Source: Ilex aquifolium (Eukaryota > Streptophyta > Magnoliopsida > Aquifoliales > Aquifoliaceae). Taken from it: DNA of 64,000 nucleotides. Below the pieces are notes generated by a model that saw only the letters and a program-made list of their open reading frames with translations, was not told the DNA's origin and made no database searches. This document shows, in pieces, positions 45,001 through 54,265 of the stretch. Both the position numbers and the translations under genes were made by a program. The stretch covers positions 17,953,089-18,017,088 of the forward strand of contig OX637405.1 of NCBI GenBank assembly GCA_951799425.1, given 5' to 3'. Position 1 is the stretch's first letter, and each line of letters begins with the position of its first letter.

Positions 45001-47679
45001 GGGATAATTTTTCCTATCTCCGATAGCAAATGGGTTAGTCCAACCCAAGTTGTACCAAAGAAATCTGGAGTCACAGTAGTCAAAAATGATGCAAATGAAC
45101 TCGTGCCAACACGAGTCGTCACAGGATGGCGAATGTGCATTGACTATCGAAAACTCAATCTGGTGACTAGAAAAGACCATTTTCCTCTTCCCTTCCTTGA
45201 CCAAGTCCTCGAGAGAATAGCAGGCCATGAATTTTACTGTTTCCTGGATGGGTATTCCGGATACAATCAAATTGAGATAGCTCTGAATGACCAAGAAAAG
45301 ACCACATTCACATGTCCATTTGGCACTTTTGCATTCAAAAGGATGCCATTCGGACTTTGTAACGCTCCTGCAACATTTCAAAGATGTATGCTGAGCTTGT
45401 TCAGTGACATGGTCGAAAAATTTTTGGAAATCTTCATGGATGATTTCTCGGTATATGGTGACTCATTTGATTTGTGTCTAGTTAACCTAGAAAAAGTTTT
45501 GATGAGATGCAAAGAGGCAAATCTGGTGCTTAACTGGGAGAAATGTCATTTCATGGTGAATCAAGGCATTGTCTTGGGTCACATTGTGTCGTCTGAAGGT
45601 ATGAAAGTTGATAAAGCAAAAATTGATTTGATAAGGAATCTTCCTGCTCCTAGGGTTGTGAAGGATGTTCGATCATTCTTAGGTCATGCAGGATTCTACA
45701 GAAGGTTCATAAAAGACTTCAGCACCATAGCAAAACCTATGTGTCATCTTTTGAGTCAGGATGTCATTTTTGACTGGAATGAAGCGTGCCAAAAATCCTT
45801 TGACAAACTCAAAGGCATGTTAATTTCTGCCCCAATAATGCAACCTCCTGACTGGACTCTACCCTTTGAATTGATGTGTGATGCTAGTGACTATGCTGTA
45901 GGTGCTGTTTTGGGACAAAGAAAAGATAAGAAGCCACATGTGATTTACTATGCAAGTAAAACTTTAAATGATGCCCAAATGAATTACTCAACAACTGAAA
46001 AGGAATTACTTGCTGTAGTATTTGCATTGGAAAAATTTCGATCTTATCTTGTTGGTTCTTCTGTTACTGTATTTACTGACCATGCAGCACTGAAATTTTT
46101 GCTTACAAAAAAAGATGCCAAACCAAGGCTCTTGAGATGGATCCTCTTGCTCCAAGAATTTGATTTAGTCATTAAGGACAAAAAGGGTGTGGAAAATGTG
46201 GTGGCAGATTATCTGTCGAGATTAACTTATGAATTTCATGAGGATGGACTGCCAATCAATGAAAAATTCCCCGATGAACAACTATTCAGGATTGATGAGA
46301 CCCCATGGTATGCTGATATTGCTAATTTCCTTGCTACCGGAACACTTCCTCCATTTTTCACTCCCATGGACAAAAAGAAGTTTCTGAGGGAGGTCCGCAA
46401 TTTCTTTTGGGAAGATCCCTACGTATTCAAGTACTGTAAGGATCAGATCATAAGACGTTGCATCCCCGCTCAGGAAAGTAGACAGGTAATAACATTTTGT
46501 CATTCAGAAGCATGTGGTGGTCATTTTTCATCTCGAAAAACCGCTGCAAAAATCTTGCAGTGTGGATTTTACTGGCCCACACTTTTCAAAGATGTCCATG
46601 CTTTTTGCGTAACTTGCGATAGATGTCAAAGGTTGGGAAACATTTCAAAAAGAAACATGATGCCCTTAAACCCAATTTTGGTAATCGAAATTTTTGACTG
46701 TTGGGGTATCGATTTTATGGGACCATTTCCCCCCTCCTTTGGCTATCTATACATTTTAGTAGCCGTAGACTATGTATCCAAATGGGTTGAAGCAATTCCA
46801 TGCCGAAATAATGATCATCAAACAGTGATCAAGTTTTTAAAAGAAAATATTTTATCTCGGTTTGGAATTCCAAAATCCATTATAAGTGATGGGGGTTCTC
46901 ATTTTTGCAATCGTCCCTTCTGGAATTTAATGAAAAAATACTTGATTTTTCACAAAATTGCAACCCCTTATCATCCACAGACCAGTGGACAAGCTGAGTT
47001 AGCTAATCGGGAGATCAAATTAATTTTGGAAAAAACGGTGAACCCAGATCGCAAAGATTGGTCATTAAGACTAACTGATGCGCTCTGGGCATACCGAACT
47101 GCTTTTAAAACAATTTTGGGCATGTCTCCCTATCGATTAGTCTATGGAAAGCCATGTCACTTGCCTGTGGAATTGGAACATAGGGCATACTGGGCTATTA
47201 AAGCAATGAATTTTGACTTAGACAAGGCTGGACTGTCACGGAAGCTTCAGATTAATGAATTGGAGGAATTGAGAAATGAAGCATATGAAAATGCTAAGAT
47301 TGCAAAAACCAGGATGAAAATTTTTCATGACAAGAACATAGTGCGAAAATCTTTTGAACCTGATCAAAAGGTTCTACTTTTCAATTCGAGACTTCGCCTA
47401 TTTCCTGGTAAGTTGAAATCAAGATGGACTGGACCATACATTGTTAAAAAGGTATTTGAACATGGGGCAGTGGAAGTGGAGAACCCATCAAACGGTAACA
47501 TTTTTACCGTCAATGGTCAGCGATTAAAACCCTTTGTGGAGAATTTTGTCCAAAATGTGGAGACCATTTTTTTTATGGATCCAGAAAGTATCTCCGGAAA
47601 TCACTCCGGAGATTACGCTTGCCGACACAAAAAAGGGTCGGGTCAATCAGACACCCGACACGATGGACTGCCTTTATAA
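42067..47679 (+). CDS. Gag-Pol polyprotein of element A
   Basis: 1,870 codons, no stop. Gag lies at about residues 80-300 ('[20 protein letters not shown]', '[19 protein letters not shown]'). A zinc knuckle at about 323-336 is C-x2-C-x4-H-x4-C ('[14 protein letters not shown]'). A Pro/Gln-rich linker follows. The aspartic protease has '[11 protein letters not shown]' at about 680 (DLG where most relatives have DTG or DSG). RT has '[11 protein letters not shown]' and FMDD at about 1122. RNase H starts about 1265 ('[17 protein letters not shown]', 'FTDHAAL'). Integrase has an HHCC domain from about 1478 and a D, D-35-E core ('WGIDFMGPF', 'ISDGGSHF', 'GQAELANRE'; 35 residues between the last D and E). 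No chromodomain. One frame for gag and pol is usual in this lineage. The start may be the second Met (42079). All catalytic residues I can see are present, so this is the likely source of activity for its non-autonomous relatives. Confidence 0.95.
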   Translation: MFFFMTDTKRLFQNLPAESSGSVNQLEPPSPKSEADSCNFNMANIDRQGEDHVREGEVPNIRTLRDYLHPTRNSVPSCFIFPENAPLFTVKPGTVHLLPVFHGLDAENPYLHIKDFEEVCGTFQDNSELTKMKLFSFSLRDKAKQWLHSLKSLSIPNWQALQNEFFRKFFPLHRTNTLKRQIMNFSVKEGETFYQSWERFKDLLQSCPHHAFENWTLTGFFYDSLPTRLRQFVEMMAQGEFMGKSPEEAFNFFDTISDSSQMWDSASPTTVEAKPPTFQGGKYVLREDDDLRAKMSTLSRKLEALEMKKVHQVDVVPPTEQVCGICALTGHPTGECPTIPAFKEVLLEQTNAISNFNKPYSNPYSETYNPGWRNHPNFSWRNTQPTPMNQQQSPQQPPQGPPQYPQQQGPPHPSQVPPQYPPYQPPHKRNLEDTLNQFMQTQMSYNNSSTQAFIDFKAQTTQSFEDLKGHIQKLTQSMSTHEKGKFPAQPKPPQGQFQVENPSTMETPQDQAKTVTTLRSGKKIDKSIRNMLIPDPKPVSIPANPLSEPELEKKNDCDPMIEQEPEPSREEEPSCSIPAPFPHRLKSIQKANNQSEIYELFKQVKINIPLLDAIQQVPAYAKFLKDLCTVKRSQNVQKRAFFTEQASALLQQKIPSKCEDPGCPTVSCVIGNFKIEQALLDLGASVNLLPFSVYQQLGLGELKPTCTTLQLADRSVKIPRGIVEDVLVQVDNFVFPVDFIVLDTHPEVHSETPIPVILGRPFLATSNALINCRNGIMKLNFGDMTLEMNIFDIAKHPREYEEVGEINSIESLIQAHLNDSFCEDLSESTLSKSDSSDSLEQNSIECPTFNVGTWAPKFEEISSSGTKPLSSSERPPKPELKPLQSDLKYAFLGEDKSYPVVISSKITDLQEAQLIEVLKSHKSTIGWTIADLKGISPLICNHAIYLEEDSKPSRQMQRRLNPHMKEVVRLEVLKLLDAGIIFPISDSKWVSPTQVVPKKSGVTVVKNDANELVPTRVVTGWRMCIDYRKLNLVTRKDHFPLPFLDQVLERIAGHEFYCFLDGYSGYNQIEIALNDQEKTTFTCPFGTFAFKRMPFGLCNAPATFQRCMLSLFSDMVEKFLEIFMDDFSVYGDSFDLCLVNLEKVLMRCKEANLVLNWEKCHFMVNQGIVLGHIVSSEGMKVDKAKIDLIRNLPAPRVVKDVRSFLGHAGFYRRFIKDFSTIAKPMCHLLSQDVIFDWNEACQKSFDKLKGMLISAPIMQPPDWTLPFELMCDASDYAVGAVLGQRKDKKPHVIYYASKTLNDAQMNYSTTEKELLAVVFALEKFRSYLVGSSVTVFTDHAALKFLLTKKDAKPRLLRWILLLQEFDLVIKDKKGVENVVADYLSRLTYEFHEDGLPINEKFPDEQLFRIDETPWYADIANFLATGTLPPFFTPMDKKKFLREVRNFFWEDPYVFKYCKDQIIRRCIPAQESRQVITFCHSEACGGHFSSRKTAAKILQCGFYWPTLFKDVHAFCVTCDRCQRLGNISKRNMMPLNPILVIEIFDCWGIDFMGPFPPSFGYLYILVAVDYVSKWVEAIPCRNNDHQTVIKFLKENILSRFGIPKSIISDGGSHFCNRPFWNLMKKYLIFHKIATPYHPQTSGQAELANREIKLILEKTVNPDRKDWSLRLTDALWAYRTAFKTILGMSPYRLVYGKPCHLPVELEHRAYWAIKAMNFDLDKAGLSRKLQINELEELRNEAYENAKIAKTRMKIFHDKNIVRKSFEPDQKVLLFNSRLRLFPGKLKSRWTGPYIVKKVFEHGAVEVENPSNGNIFTVNGQRLKPFVENFVQNVETIFFMDPESISGNHSGDYACRHKKGSGQSDTRHDGLPL

Positions 47680-47800
47680 GGCTCCCATCGTTTTTTTTTT
47701 TCCTTTTTCTTTTCCCCACCGCCTTTACTCTTTTCTTTTCTTTTTCTTCTTCTTTTTCTTCTCTTTTCTTCTTCTTCTCCACTGCATCTGGTCTTCTGTA
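47620..47800 (+). promoter_or_regulatory. Internal promoter 1 of element A, overlapping the pol stop codon
   Basis: A TGCCGACAC motif at 47620-47628, then GCCTTTATAAGGC at 47670-47682, in which the pol stop TAA (47677-47679) is part of the TATA-like core. A ~115-nt pyrimidine-rich patch (47688-47800) follows, as in many plant core promoters. C has the same arrangement (minus, 61025-60860), and a weaker copy precedes module 2 (49251-49400). Confidence 0.55.
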
Positions 47801-47825
47801 CCACGATCCAACCCATAACAGTACC

Positions 47826-47972
47826 ATGTCTGCATTTTTCGATGACCCTATCCTCCTTCTCATGATCTACATTTGTTTGTATTATTTACTTATGGCTGTT
47901 CTTCTTCGGGCCGCACTGATGATCAAGGGTTTTTGTCCCAATGAAAACCCAGACCACCCCAAAGATGCTTAA
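47826..47972 (+). CDS. Small membrane peptide, module 1 of element A
   Basis: 48 residues: 'MSAFFDD' N-terminus, one strongly hydrophobic segment (about residues 8-33, 'PILLLMIYICLYYLLMAVLL'), then a short basic/polar tail with 'NPDHP'. Peptides of the same plan and size occur at 49462-49593 and in C at 60687-60833 (minus). All three share an N-terminal polar start, a single membrane segment and an 'NPD' tail, and each sits between the internal promoter and a splice acceptor. I recognise no family. It could anchor a complex at membranes. Its small size means chance must be weighed, but three positionally matched copies support it. Confidence 0.6.
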   Translation: MSAFFDDPILLLMIYICLYYLLMAVLLRAALMIKGFCPNENPDHPKDA

Positions 47973-47977
47973 TCTCT

Positions 47978-47994
47978 GTTTTTTTTGGTATAGG
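47978..47994 (+). promoter_or_regulatory. Putative 3' splice acceptor 1 of element A
   Basis: T-rich 'ttttttttggtatag' ends with AG at 47992-47993, followed by 'gtcatcggcgattgaacag', which corresponds to the start of D's body at 26991 ('gtctcagcggtgaacag'). Confidence 0.6.
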
Positions 47995-48063
47995 TCATCG
48001 GCGATTGAACAGATCTCCACAGTTAACTGCGTATTCAAGCTCTACAAACCGAAAAAATCGAAA

Positions 48064-48098
48064 CATTGGGGACAATGTTCAGTCTAGGTTGGGGGGTG
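48064..48098 (+). promoter_or_regulatory. Internal polypurine-like block 1 of element A
   Basis: CATTGGGGACAATG, then 'aggttggggggtgag'. The G-rich part is nearly identical to the true polypurine tract at 52432-52444. Confidence 0.6.
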
Positions 48099-48292
48099 AG
48101 ATCTACAGTTTACAGTAGTTGATCTGCAGTTTATAGTAGTTGATCTGCGCAGGTTGAACCCGTAAAATTTTCTGTAAATTTTTTTTGTTTTTATTGTTGT
48201 ATCTGTTCAGATTATGTACCTTGTATTAATGATAATATCTGTGAGTCAGTTTTGATCGTCTTTGTGACTGGAAGACGTAAAAGAACCAGATA

Positions 48293-48724
48293 ATGGGTCA
48301 TAGAGTAGCAATCATGGATGTAAATCTTTTTTGGTTTAGTCTAGGAGTCCTACGTACTTTTCCATCTGATGTACATACCATGATCATGAGAAAAGCAAGA
48401 TTAGTAAGGAAGGCTGAAATCAAAGAAAAACAAGCGAAACCCCTCTGTGGCCGAAGCAGTTATTCTAAACGTCGTCGTGCTACACGACTTGGTGCCTGTA
48501 AACAGTGTGGCAGATACTTTCATGAGAAAAGATACAACAAATGTTCTGAACCAATTTCCGGTCGCGCAACCGATCGATTAAACTGGATAAAACATGGGCT
48601 GAGTAAGGATTACCCTGATACGCCATGCTATTCCGGTACTGTGCTTAACCGATTTGTGAGAGAGGAAGTTGGGAGAGTTACTGGTTGTCCATTTTACACA
48701 GATACGGAGGGGGAATCGGATTGA
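48293..48724 (+). CDS. Basic Cys/His-rich protein, module 1 of element A
   Basis: 143 residues (the conserved start may be the Met at residue 8, 48314). Layout: 'LFWFSLGVLRTFPSDV', 'IMRKARLVRKAEIKEKQ', a Cys at 52, a basic run 'KRRRATRLG', then C69-x2-C72-x4-H77-x6-C84, 'DRLNWIKHGLSKDYPDTP' and an acidic C-terminus. Single-knuckle zinc proteins with a basic arm usually bind RNA or DNA. The order (basic arm, C-x2-C knuckle, then a W-I..G....P segment) recalls the small cysteine-rich nucleic-acid-binding proteins of carlavirus-like plant RNA viruses; this is resemblance of layout only. A hairpin CGTCT-N11-AGACG lies upstream (48257-48277). Close relatives are at 50125, 27285 and 59969-60375 (minus). 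Confidence 0.8.
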   Translation: MGHRVAIMDVNLFWFSLGVLRTFPSDVHTMIMRKARLVRKAEIKEKQAKPLCGRSSYSKRRRATRLGACKQCGRYFHEKRYNKCSEPISGRATDRLNWIKHGLSKDYPDTPCYSGTVLNRFVREEVGRVTGCPFYTDTEGESD

Positions 48725-48879
48725 CCTCTGTGGAAAAGTGTACTGAGGTTGGGAATGAAAGCTGAAGGTCCGAGTCTGTAAAAAAATTTATTTTATTTAA
48801 TTTTATGTTATTTTTTTATGTTCTGTACAAACTCTGTTATTTTTAATGCATGTCACTTTTTTTGTTGTATAGTTTTGTT

Positions 48880-49085
48880 GTTCCTATTTTCAGATATCGG
48901 TGCCAGGTCAAAGCTCAAGGGCAAGGTGTTCTCTTACCCTACTCATTTTTTTTTTTATTGTGCGTCATTAATTATCATATCTTTTTGTTACATTGAGGAC
49001 AATGCATGAACCAAGTTAGGGGGTGAGGTTGCATTATTTGTGGGAATATTCTGCATGGATATCCACTCTGCCGACACTGCGCACC

Positions 49086-49131
<46 letters not shown>

Positions 49132-49259
49132 AGCCTGCACCATTATTGTGCCTGCTGCCATGATTTGCGTCTGCCGACACTGCCGAAAGTAAAAAGGGGG
49201 GGGGCCTCCCATTCTTTTTCTTCTTCTTTTTCTTTTCTTATGCCAACTCCTGCCGACAT

Positions 49260-49290
<31 letters not shown>

Positions 49291-49461
49291 TCTGAGGAAT
49301 GCCTTTATTAGGCCTTCCACCTTTTTCTTTTTCTTCCACCATCACCGGTGTTGGTTCCCCCTTTTCTCTTTCCCTTCTCTTCTTCTCTTTCTTTTTCTTC
49401 TCTTGTTCTTCGTCGTCGTTCTTTCTGTTCTCTGTAAAAACAACTCACCCCCTGTAAATCC
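48880..49461 (+). other. Spacer between modules 1 and 2, with A-runs and promoter-like parts
   Basis: 48890-49035 matches B's post-pol region (36775-36900), including 'cattgaggacaatgcatgaa' and 'agttagggggtgagg' (48991-49027). Then A38 (49089-49126), TGCCGACAC copies at 49069-49077 and 49172-49180 with TGCCGACAT at 49251, A24 (49267-49290), a degenerate 'gcctttattaggcc' box (about 49301) and a pyrimidine-rich patch to ~49430. It reads as a second, less perfect internal promoter. Confidence 0.55.
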
Positions 49462-49593
49462 ATGACCATATACGCCGACGATCCAGTCTTTTGTTTAATA
49501 ATTTGTCTTATATGTTTGTATGTGTACCTGGGTGCTCTTTGTGTTCTCACACTTAGGATGAGGAGTTTCCAGAGAAACCCAGATATTCCTTGA
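49462..49593 (+). CDS. Small membrane peptide, module 2 of element A
   Basis: 43 residues: 'MTIYADDP', a hydrophobic segment of about 24 residues ('VFCLIICLICLYVYLGALCV'), then a tail ending 'FQRNPDIP'. 'DDP' before the membrane segment and 'NPD' in the tail match the module 1 peptide at the same positions; the middle is diverged but equally hydrophobic. It is followed after 29 bases by a splice-acceptor-like site. Too short to call by itself; the support is positional and by family. Confidence 0.55.
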   Translation: MTIYADDPVFCLIICLICLYVYLGALCVLTLRMRSFQRNPDIP

Positions 49594-49605
49594 GTTGAGT
49601 AATTG

Positions 49606-49623
49606 TTGTATTTTGTTTGTAGG
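49606..49623 (+). promoter_or_regulatory. Putative 3' splice acceptor 2 of element A
   Basis: 'ttgtattttgtttgtag' with AG at 49621-49622, then 'gtttcggcagatgaacag', corresponding again to D's body start at 26991. Confidence 0.6.
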
Positions 49624-50124
49624 TTTCGGCAGATGAACAGATCTGTACCTTACAACCTTATCTCCACTAGCCCACTAGTGCTAGTGTTGTAAGTATTGCT
49701 TGTTTGTAATTTCATTTATATATATATTTGAAATTTGATATCTACAGCTTGTGATTCTCATGGCTATTTGTCTTTATAAGATTCCTTGTGAATTTGCTAT
49801 GCCCTCCAATGACTATGTTGTAATTGCTGTTACAGTAAGATCTGATAATTTGCCAAATAATCCTCCTCAATCCTATGTATTCTGGGTTTATTCCTTCTTC
49901 GTTAATTTGTTTGTTTCATCCTAAATCTTCTTCCTTCCGCTTGTATTTTGGTATACTTTCTCTAGTTTCGTATTTGTAATTTTAGTTTTAGATCTGAAAA
50001 AAAAAAAAAAAATTTATTTTTTCTGGATCGCGTTCTTTTAAGTATTTGTACCTGTATTTCATGATCACATCGGATGCAGCTTCAACTGTCTTTGTGACTG
50101 GCAGACGTTAAAAATCCAGATAGA

Positions 50125-50550
50125 ATGTCTTTAGTCTTAGCAAGCATGGATCCTAAACTTTTTTGGTTTAGTCTAGGAGTTCTACGCATTTTCCCATCTG
50201 ATGTGCATGCTGTGATAATGAGAAAAGCAAGGGATGTGAGAAAAATTGAGATCCGAGAGAAACAACAACAACCATTGTGTGGCAGAAGCAATTTTGCTAA
50301 ACATCGTCGTTCCAAACGACTGGGTGCTTGTTACCATTGTGGCAGGATATTTCATATGAAAAAACATAATCAGTGTTCTGAACCAATTTCGGGTCGTGCA
50401 ACCGATCGATTAAACTGGATAGTGTATGGGCTGAGTAAGGATTATCCTGACACGCCATCTTATGCCAGTCCAGGACTTACAAGTTATGTGCGACAAGAAG
50501 TTGGAAGGGTCACTGATAATGACATAGATCCAAGCAATGACTCGGATTAG
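50125..50550 (+). CDS. Basic Cys/His-rich protein, module 2 of element A
   Basis: 141 residues, same family as 48293 with substantial divergence: 'LFWFSLGVLRIFPSDVHAV', 'KHRRSKRLG', C69-x2-C72-x4-H77-x6-C84 ('CYHCGRIFHMKKHNQC'), 'DRLNWIVYGLSKDYPDTP'. It keeps Cys52 but lacks the two late cysteines (112, 132) of module 1, so those are not part of the zinc site. The conserved hairpin is at 50087-50107. Both copies are open, which suggests that divergence between them has been under constraint; a codon-based test is needed. Confidence 0.8.
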   Translation: MSLVLASMDPKLFWFSLGVLRIFPSDVHAVIMRKARDVRKIEIREKQQQPLCGRSNFAKHRRSKRLGACYHCGRIFHMKKHNQCSEPISGRATDRLNWIVYGLSKDYPDTPSYASPGLTSYVRQEVGRVTDNDIDPSNDSD

Positions 50551-50949
50551 ATTTTGACTATTAAAGACAAAGCTGTGGAAAAATATGTTTTGGAATGAAG
50601 GTTAAGGGTCTGAACTCTTTTGTAAAATATTTTTGTACAAAGTCTGGTTGTTGAAATAAAAATATGGGCCGAGTAAGGAACGTCCCGAACTACCAACTAA
50701 CAGTGTAGGTAGGGATTTGATCCTGAGACGCCATAAATTTCCAAGTTCAATTTGTGCATTTTATCTTCTTTCAATTTTCATAGATAAATGAGTATGTGGG
50801 CTGAGTAAGGAATGTCCTAAAATGCCAACCTGTAGTGTGGGTAGGGACTTATCCTGAGACGTCATAGTTTTTCAAGTTTAATTGGTGCATCTAGTCTTCT
50901 TTCAATTTTCATAGATAAATGAGTATGTTTATAATTTTGAATTTTATTT

Positions 50950-50990
<41 letters not shown>

Positions 50991-52186
50991 ACTTCTTTGA
51001 AAAATGGTATTTTCTCTATGCTTAAATGTCAAATGTATATTGCTATTTGTTATTCTTAAGGTACAGAATGACCAGACTCAAAAATAGAATCGGTATATAA
51101 CCGACATTCCATGAAAAACCTGACATTACCAGTAGAGATGATAAAGAATACCATGGTAAGTTTTGAGCCTTACCATACTTTTGAGAGATAATTAACATTT
51201 ATTCAAGTAAGGTCTTTCATTCTCTATTTTTGAATAATCTCATTAAATTTGCTTTGATTGACGCAACTAAGGTAATCTGTTGACATATCCCCAAGAAATC
51301 TGTTCATACGACACATACATGTTCACATACTTGAGAAAGGATTTTAGGCCATCTTTGATTTGATATTGAGCCTTAGCCATTTTTTCTGCAAAATTATTTC
51401 CCTAGTCAGCCATGTTTGAGCCCTCAATGTATGATTTCTTCTTTGATAAACCCAAATATTTACCAAGCCACAAGAAAACATACTGGACACACCATTGCTA
51501 TCTAATTTTCTTGCACACTCTTATTAATCAATATGACACAGAAATGCAAAGAAATGGGAAAACTGTGGAGATTACTTTTCGATGATAAGGAGAATCAATG
51601 GGAACAAAAAAAAAAAAAAAAAAAGAAATCATTTCTGGGCAAAATGTCGAAAAGCTAGAAAGAAGTGTGCTACATTACAGAATGAAAAGATAGCTTTTGA
51701 AAACCTCTGACGTCATTTCATTAGCCACTGACCTCTGGCCACGCTACAACCTATGAAAAGCCCTAATTGATCTCAAGTCTGTTACATGTGTGTGTTGTTA
51801 ATCAAAATTGGGGTATGGTAAATAGTATTTCTTTAAATTGCATCAATATTCCTTCATGAGATTATGCCAAACATGATTAGTTTGTTTCCTTAAACTTCAC
51901 TCCCTTCCTAATTGTGCATGTGATTTTTCGATTGGCCACCTTCTGATCACATGCCCCGTGAGAGACAAGTCACTATAATCGGAGTGAATTTTTGCTGAGA
52001 GCATTCTACGAGAGGTTTGTGAAATCGAAGCTATCCATGGAAGGTAGTAAAGTGGAGTGTTTGTTATATAACAATTCTTGTTGCTAGAATGATCATTCTT
52101 ACTACATAGGGAATTTCAAATACCAATATAACAAGTGTTTATTTTTGCATATATTACGTACCAATGACAGAAAAGTGTTTTATTTT

Positions 52187-52225
<39 letters not shown>

Positions 52226-52431
52226 TTTGGCGTCTCAACTATTATGGTGCTAATGCATATACACATTTTTTCAAATGGAGTTTGTAGGTAGCTTCACTGA
52301 AAACCTTCACGAGACAAAACTCGTCCACTAGGAATCACCTAGGGGTTTAACGGCTTATTGCATATGCTAAATGCAATCGTGTTATCTACGAAAGTGATGT
52401 TGTTATTTATTACTAGGGACTAGCAATGTTT
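50551..52431 (+). other. 3' region of element A; no env-position ORF
   Basis: It holds two copies of a ~75-bp block (50665-50735, 50795-50865; 'gagtaaggaa.gtcc', 'gtagg.a.tt.atcctgagacg'), an A31 run (50957-50987) where D has its env-position promoter and ORF, then the shared 3' tail. A17 at 51608-51624 and A31 at 52191-52221 interrupt text that runs on without them in D. The small conserved ORF of D/C is degenerate here (about 51040-51190). Confidence 0.65.
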
Positions 52432-52444
52432 AGGTTGGGGGGTG
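52432..52444 (+). promoter_or_regulatory. Polypurine tract of element A
   Basis: AGGTTGGGGGGTG directly before the 3' LTR start TGATTAG at 52445. Confidence 0.88.
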
Positions 52445-54148
52445 TGATTAGCACTCAAAAGTAGCATATTGTTACACTCTTTTTGGACTAATTATACTTT
52501 GATAGAGTTTAAATGATGATATTTTAGGTTCTAAAGTGAAGGAAAGTCCAAAGGCATCCAAGAAGTACATCTGAGGGACAAATGCCGAATTAACGCAAGA
52601 CCAAGGGAGCAATGTCAGGAGAATGCAAAGAATGAAGGACAAAGTGTAATAAAAGAAGGACAAAGTGTAATAAAAGCAGGACAAAGTGTAATAAAAGCAT
52701 TTGAAAAATCAGCATTCAGCAACACCACCGTTCATTCTCCACTTGCCCACTTGCCCACTTGCCCAGCCTTCCTACGCCTATAAATAGGCTGCTCCTTCTG
52801 CATTTCAAGGGGGGATCTGAGGGTGGAATTGGTGGAAAAACCAAGAGAGGAACTAAGAGTTAGGAGAGATTTTAGAAGAGTTTTTAGAGAGCAAATTTTC
52901 TTTCATCTTTTGTAGCTTCCATTTCAATTCATGTATTGAAGATTTTATGCTTATGTTCTTATGGTAAGAGTTCTTTCTTCTAATTGTCATTTCTTTATAG
53001 CTTTTATATTTACTTGCTTGTATAAATATAATGGAAGGCTGAGCCTCCTCTTCTAATTGTCATTTCTTTATAGCTTTTATTATTTTCTTTTTATTATATC
53101 TTGGTTGTGAATTAAACACCAAGTAGTTATTGTTTTCTTTTATGTATTTTTATTTCTTGGTTGTGAATTAAACACCAAGTAGTTATTGTTTTCTTTTATG
53201 TATTTTTATCTCTTGGTTGTGAATTAAACACCAAGTATTTATTGCTTTCTTTTAATTTAAGTATTGTTTTCTTTTACTTCCATTGTTGGAGCTTCCTTCT
53301 TCCCCTTAGAGGAGTGAAACTCTTCCACTTTTCTAGAGCTTTACCAAAGCCGTGAAGGGTGGAACGTGATTCACTCATTCTTTGTCGAAGATCGGCTCCT
53401 TGTTTAGCTAATTTACTTTAAAGCATTTTACTTCTAGTGCTTGAGCATTTTACTTTGTAACACCTTTTGGGGATGAGTACCATTCATCATTCTAGCTTTA
53501 CCATAGCTATGAAGGGTGAGTAGTCCTCATTCACTCTTTGGGAAGGGATGATAGATATGTAAAAGATTAATCTGGACATTATGTTTGTGTATCACCTTTA
53601 TGCTTAAATGTTCTATACTCCACTTGATTTTTGGGTGATTGAATGCACCTAGCAAAGTAAAGGTACTTTGTATAATCAACGGATCTTTCTATGATAAATG
53701 GATGACTCCTACATGGAAAGATCCATTGATTCAAGGCAAGTACCCTAACTAACTCTTCATGACAAACTTTCAATGTCCACCATTATTGCACTTCATTCCT
53801 ATCTTCCGATTAATTTGCCGTTGACACGGGAGTTAATTGAGTTATAAAGCATAAACATAATGCACCGGATAATCAACTACATATTCTGATTCCCGAACCA
53901 AAGAGTGTTTGTTACATTTAATCATCTTATATTTTGTCTAGAAAAATACCCATTGGAAAGAATTTTACATTCTATCCAAAACTTCCCACAACTTCAAAAT
54001 CATAATATTTCCAGTTACAAGTCTTTCTCACTATTTACTTCAAAGAACACCAACCATAGTTCCCTGAGGATTCGACTCTGGACTCAAACCAGATTATTAC
54101 TACAACTTGACCGCCTGCACTTGGGTGTACACATTTCGGATCAAGTCA
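52445..54148 (+). mobile_element. 3' LTR of element A
   Basis: 1,704 bp, equal in length to the 5' LTR and differing at about four positions by eye. Ends AAGTCA, followed by the target duplication GTCGT (54149-54153). Confidence 0.93.
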
Positions 54149-54153
54149 GTCGT

Positions 54154-54265
54154 CTGTAGCTGGTCCATCCTTGTCAGCACCTCTACCACCTGCACCTGCT
54201 CCTGCCTGTACTATGTCGCAGTGTATGGACGCACTGGAGTCCACCATGCACGGGCTGTTTGTTCT
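54154..54265 (+). pseudogene. Remnant of element B's env-position ORF between A and C
   Basis: 112 bp rich in CTGCACCTGCTCCTGC-type codons (Ala/Pro-rich), continuing B's interrupted ORF after A. At 54266 the sequence switches abruptly to the reverse complement of an Athila LTR end (element C). Confidence 0.65.

Larger units (their letters stand above)
40241..54148 (+). mobile_element. Element A: young, complete Athila/Tat-type Ty3/gypsy retrotransposon
   Basis: 13,908 bp with two 1,704-bp LTRs, a 5-bp target duplication, a perfect tRNA-Asp PBS, polypurine tract and an uninterrupted gag-pol. By eye the LTRs differ at about four positions ('gatgg' to 'gatag', 'ttgatgg' to 'ttggtgg', 'ggttttg' to 'ggttgtg', 'cctacac' to 'cctgcac'), pointing to a recent insertion. 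After pol it has two copies of a membrane-peptide + Cys/His-protein module and no env-position ORF. It is inserted in B's env-position ORF. Confidence 0.95.
20950..54265 (+). mobile_element. Element B: decayed Athila/Tat-type Ty3/gypsy element, host of three insertions
   Basis: Pieces in order are: 5' LTR (20950-22505), PBS, gag and protease (22692-24980), RT-RNase H-integrase (33361-36592), a noncoding stretch, an env-position ORF (39262-40240) and a last 112 bp (54154-54265). Element D interrupts it at 24981-33355, element A at 40241-54148, and element C starts at 54266. The protease frame resumes in phase across D. Coding parts carry many stops and frame changes. Its 3' LTR is not in the window. 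The boundaries of the 5' LTR are inferred from comparison with elements A and D. Confidence 0.8.

Noticed and set aside
44914..45381. 155-residue minus-strand frame
   Set aside because: Antisense shadow of the RT region.
40241..54148. Element A as an integrated pararetrovirus
   Set aside because: LTRs, target duplication, integrase with D,D-35-E and a polypurine tract show an LTR retrotransposon; no movement or coat protein was found.
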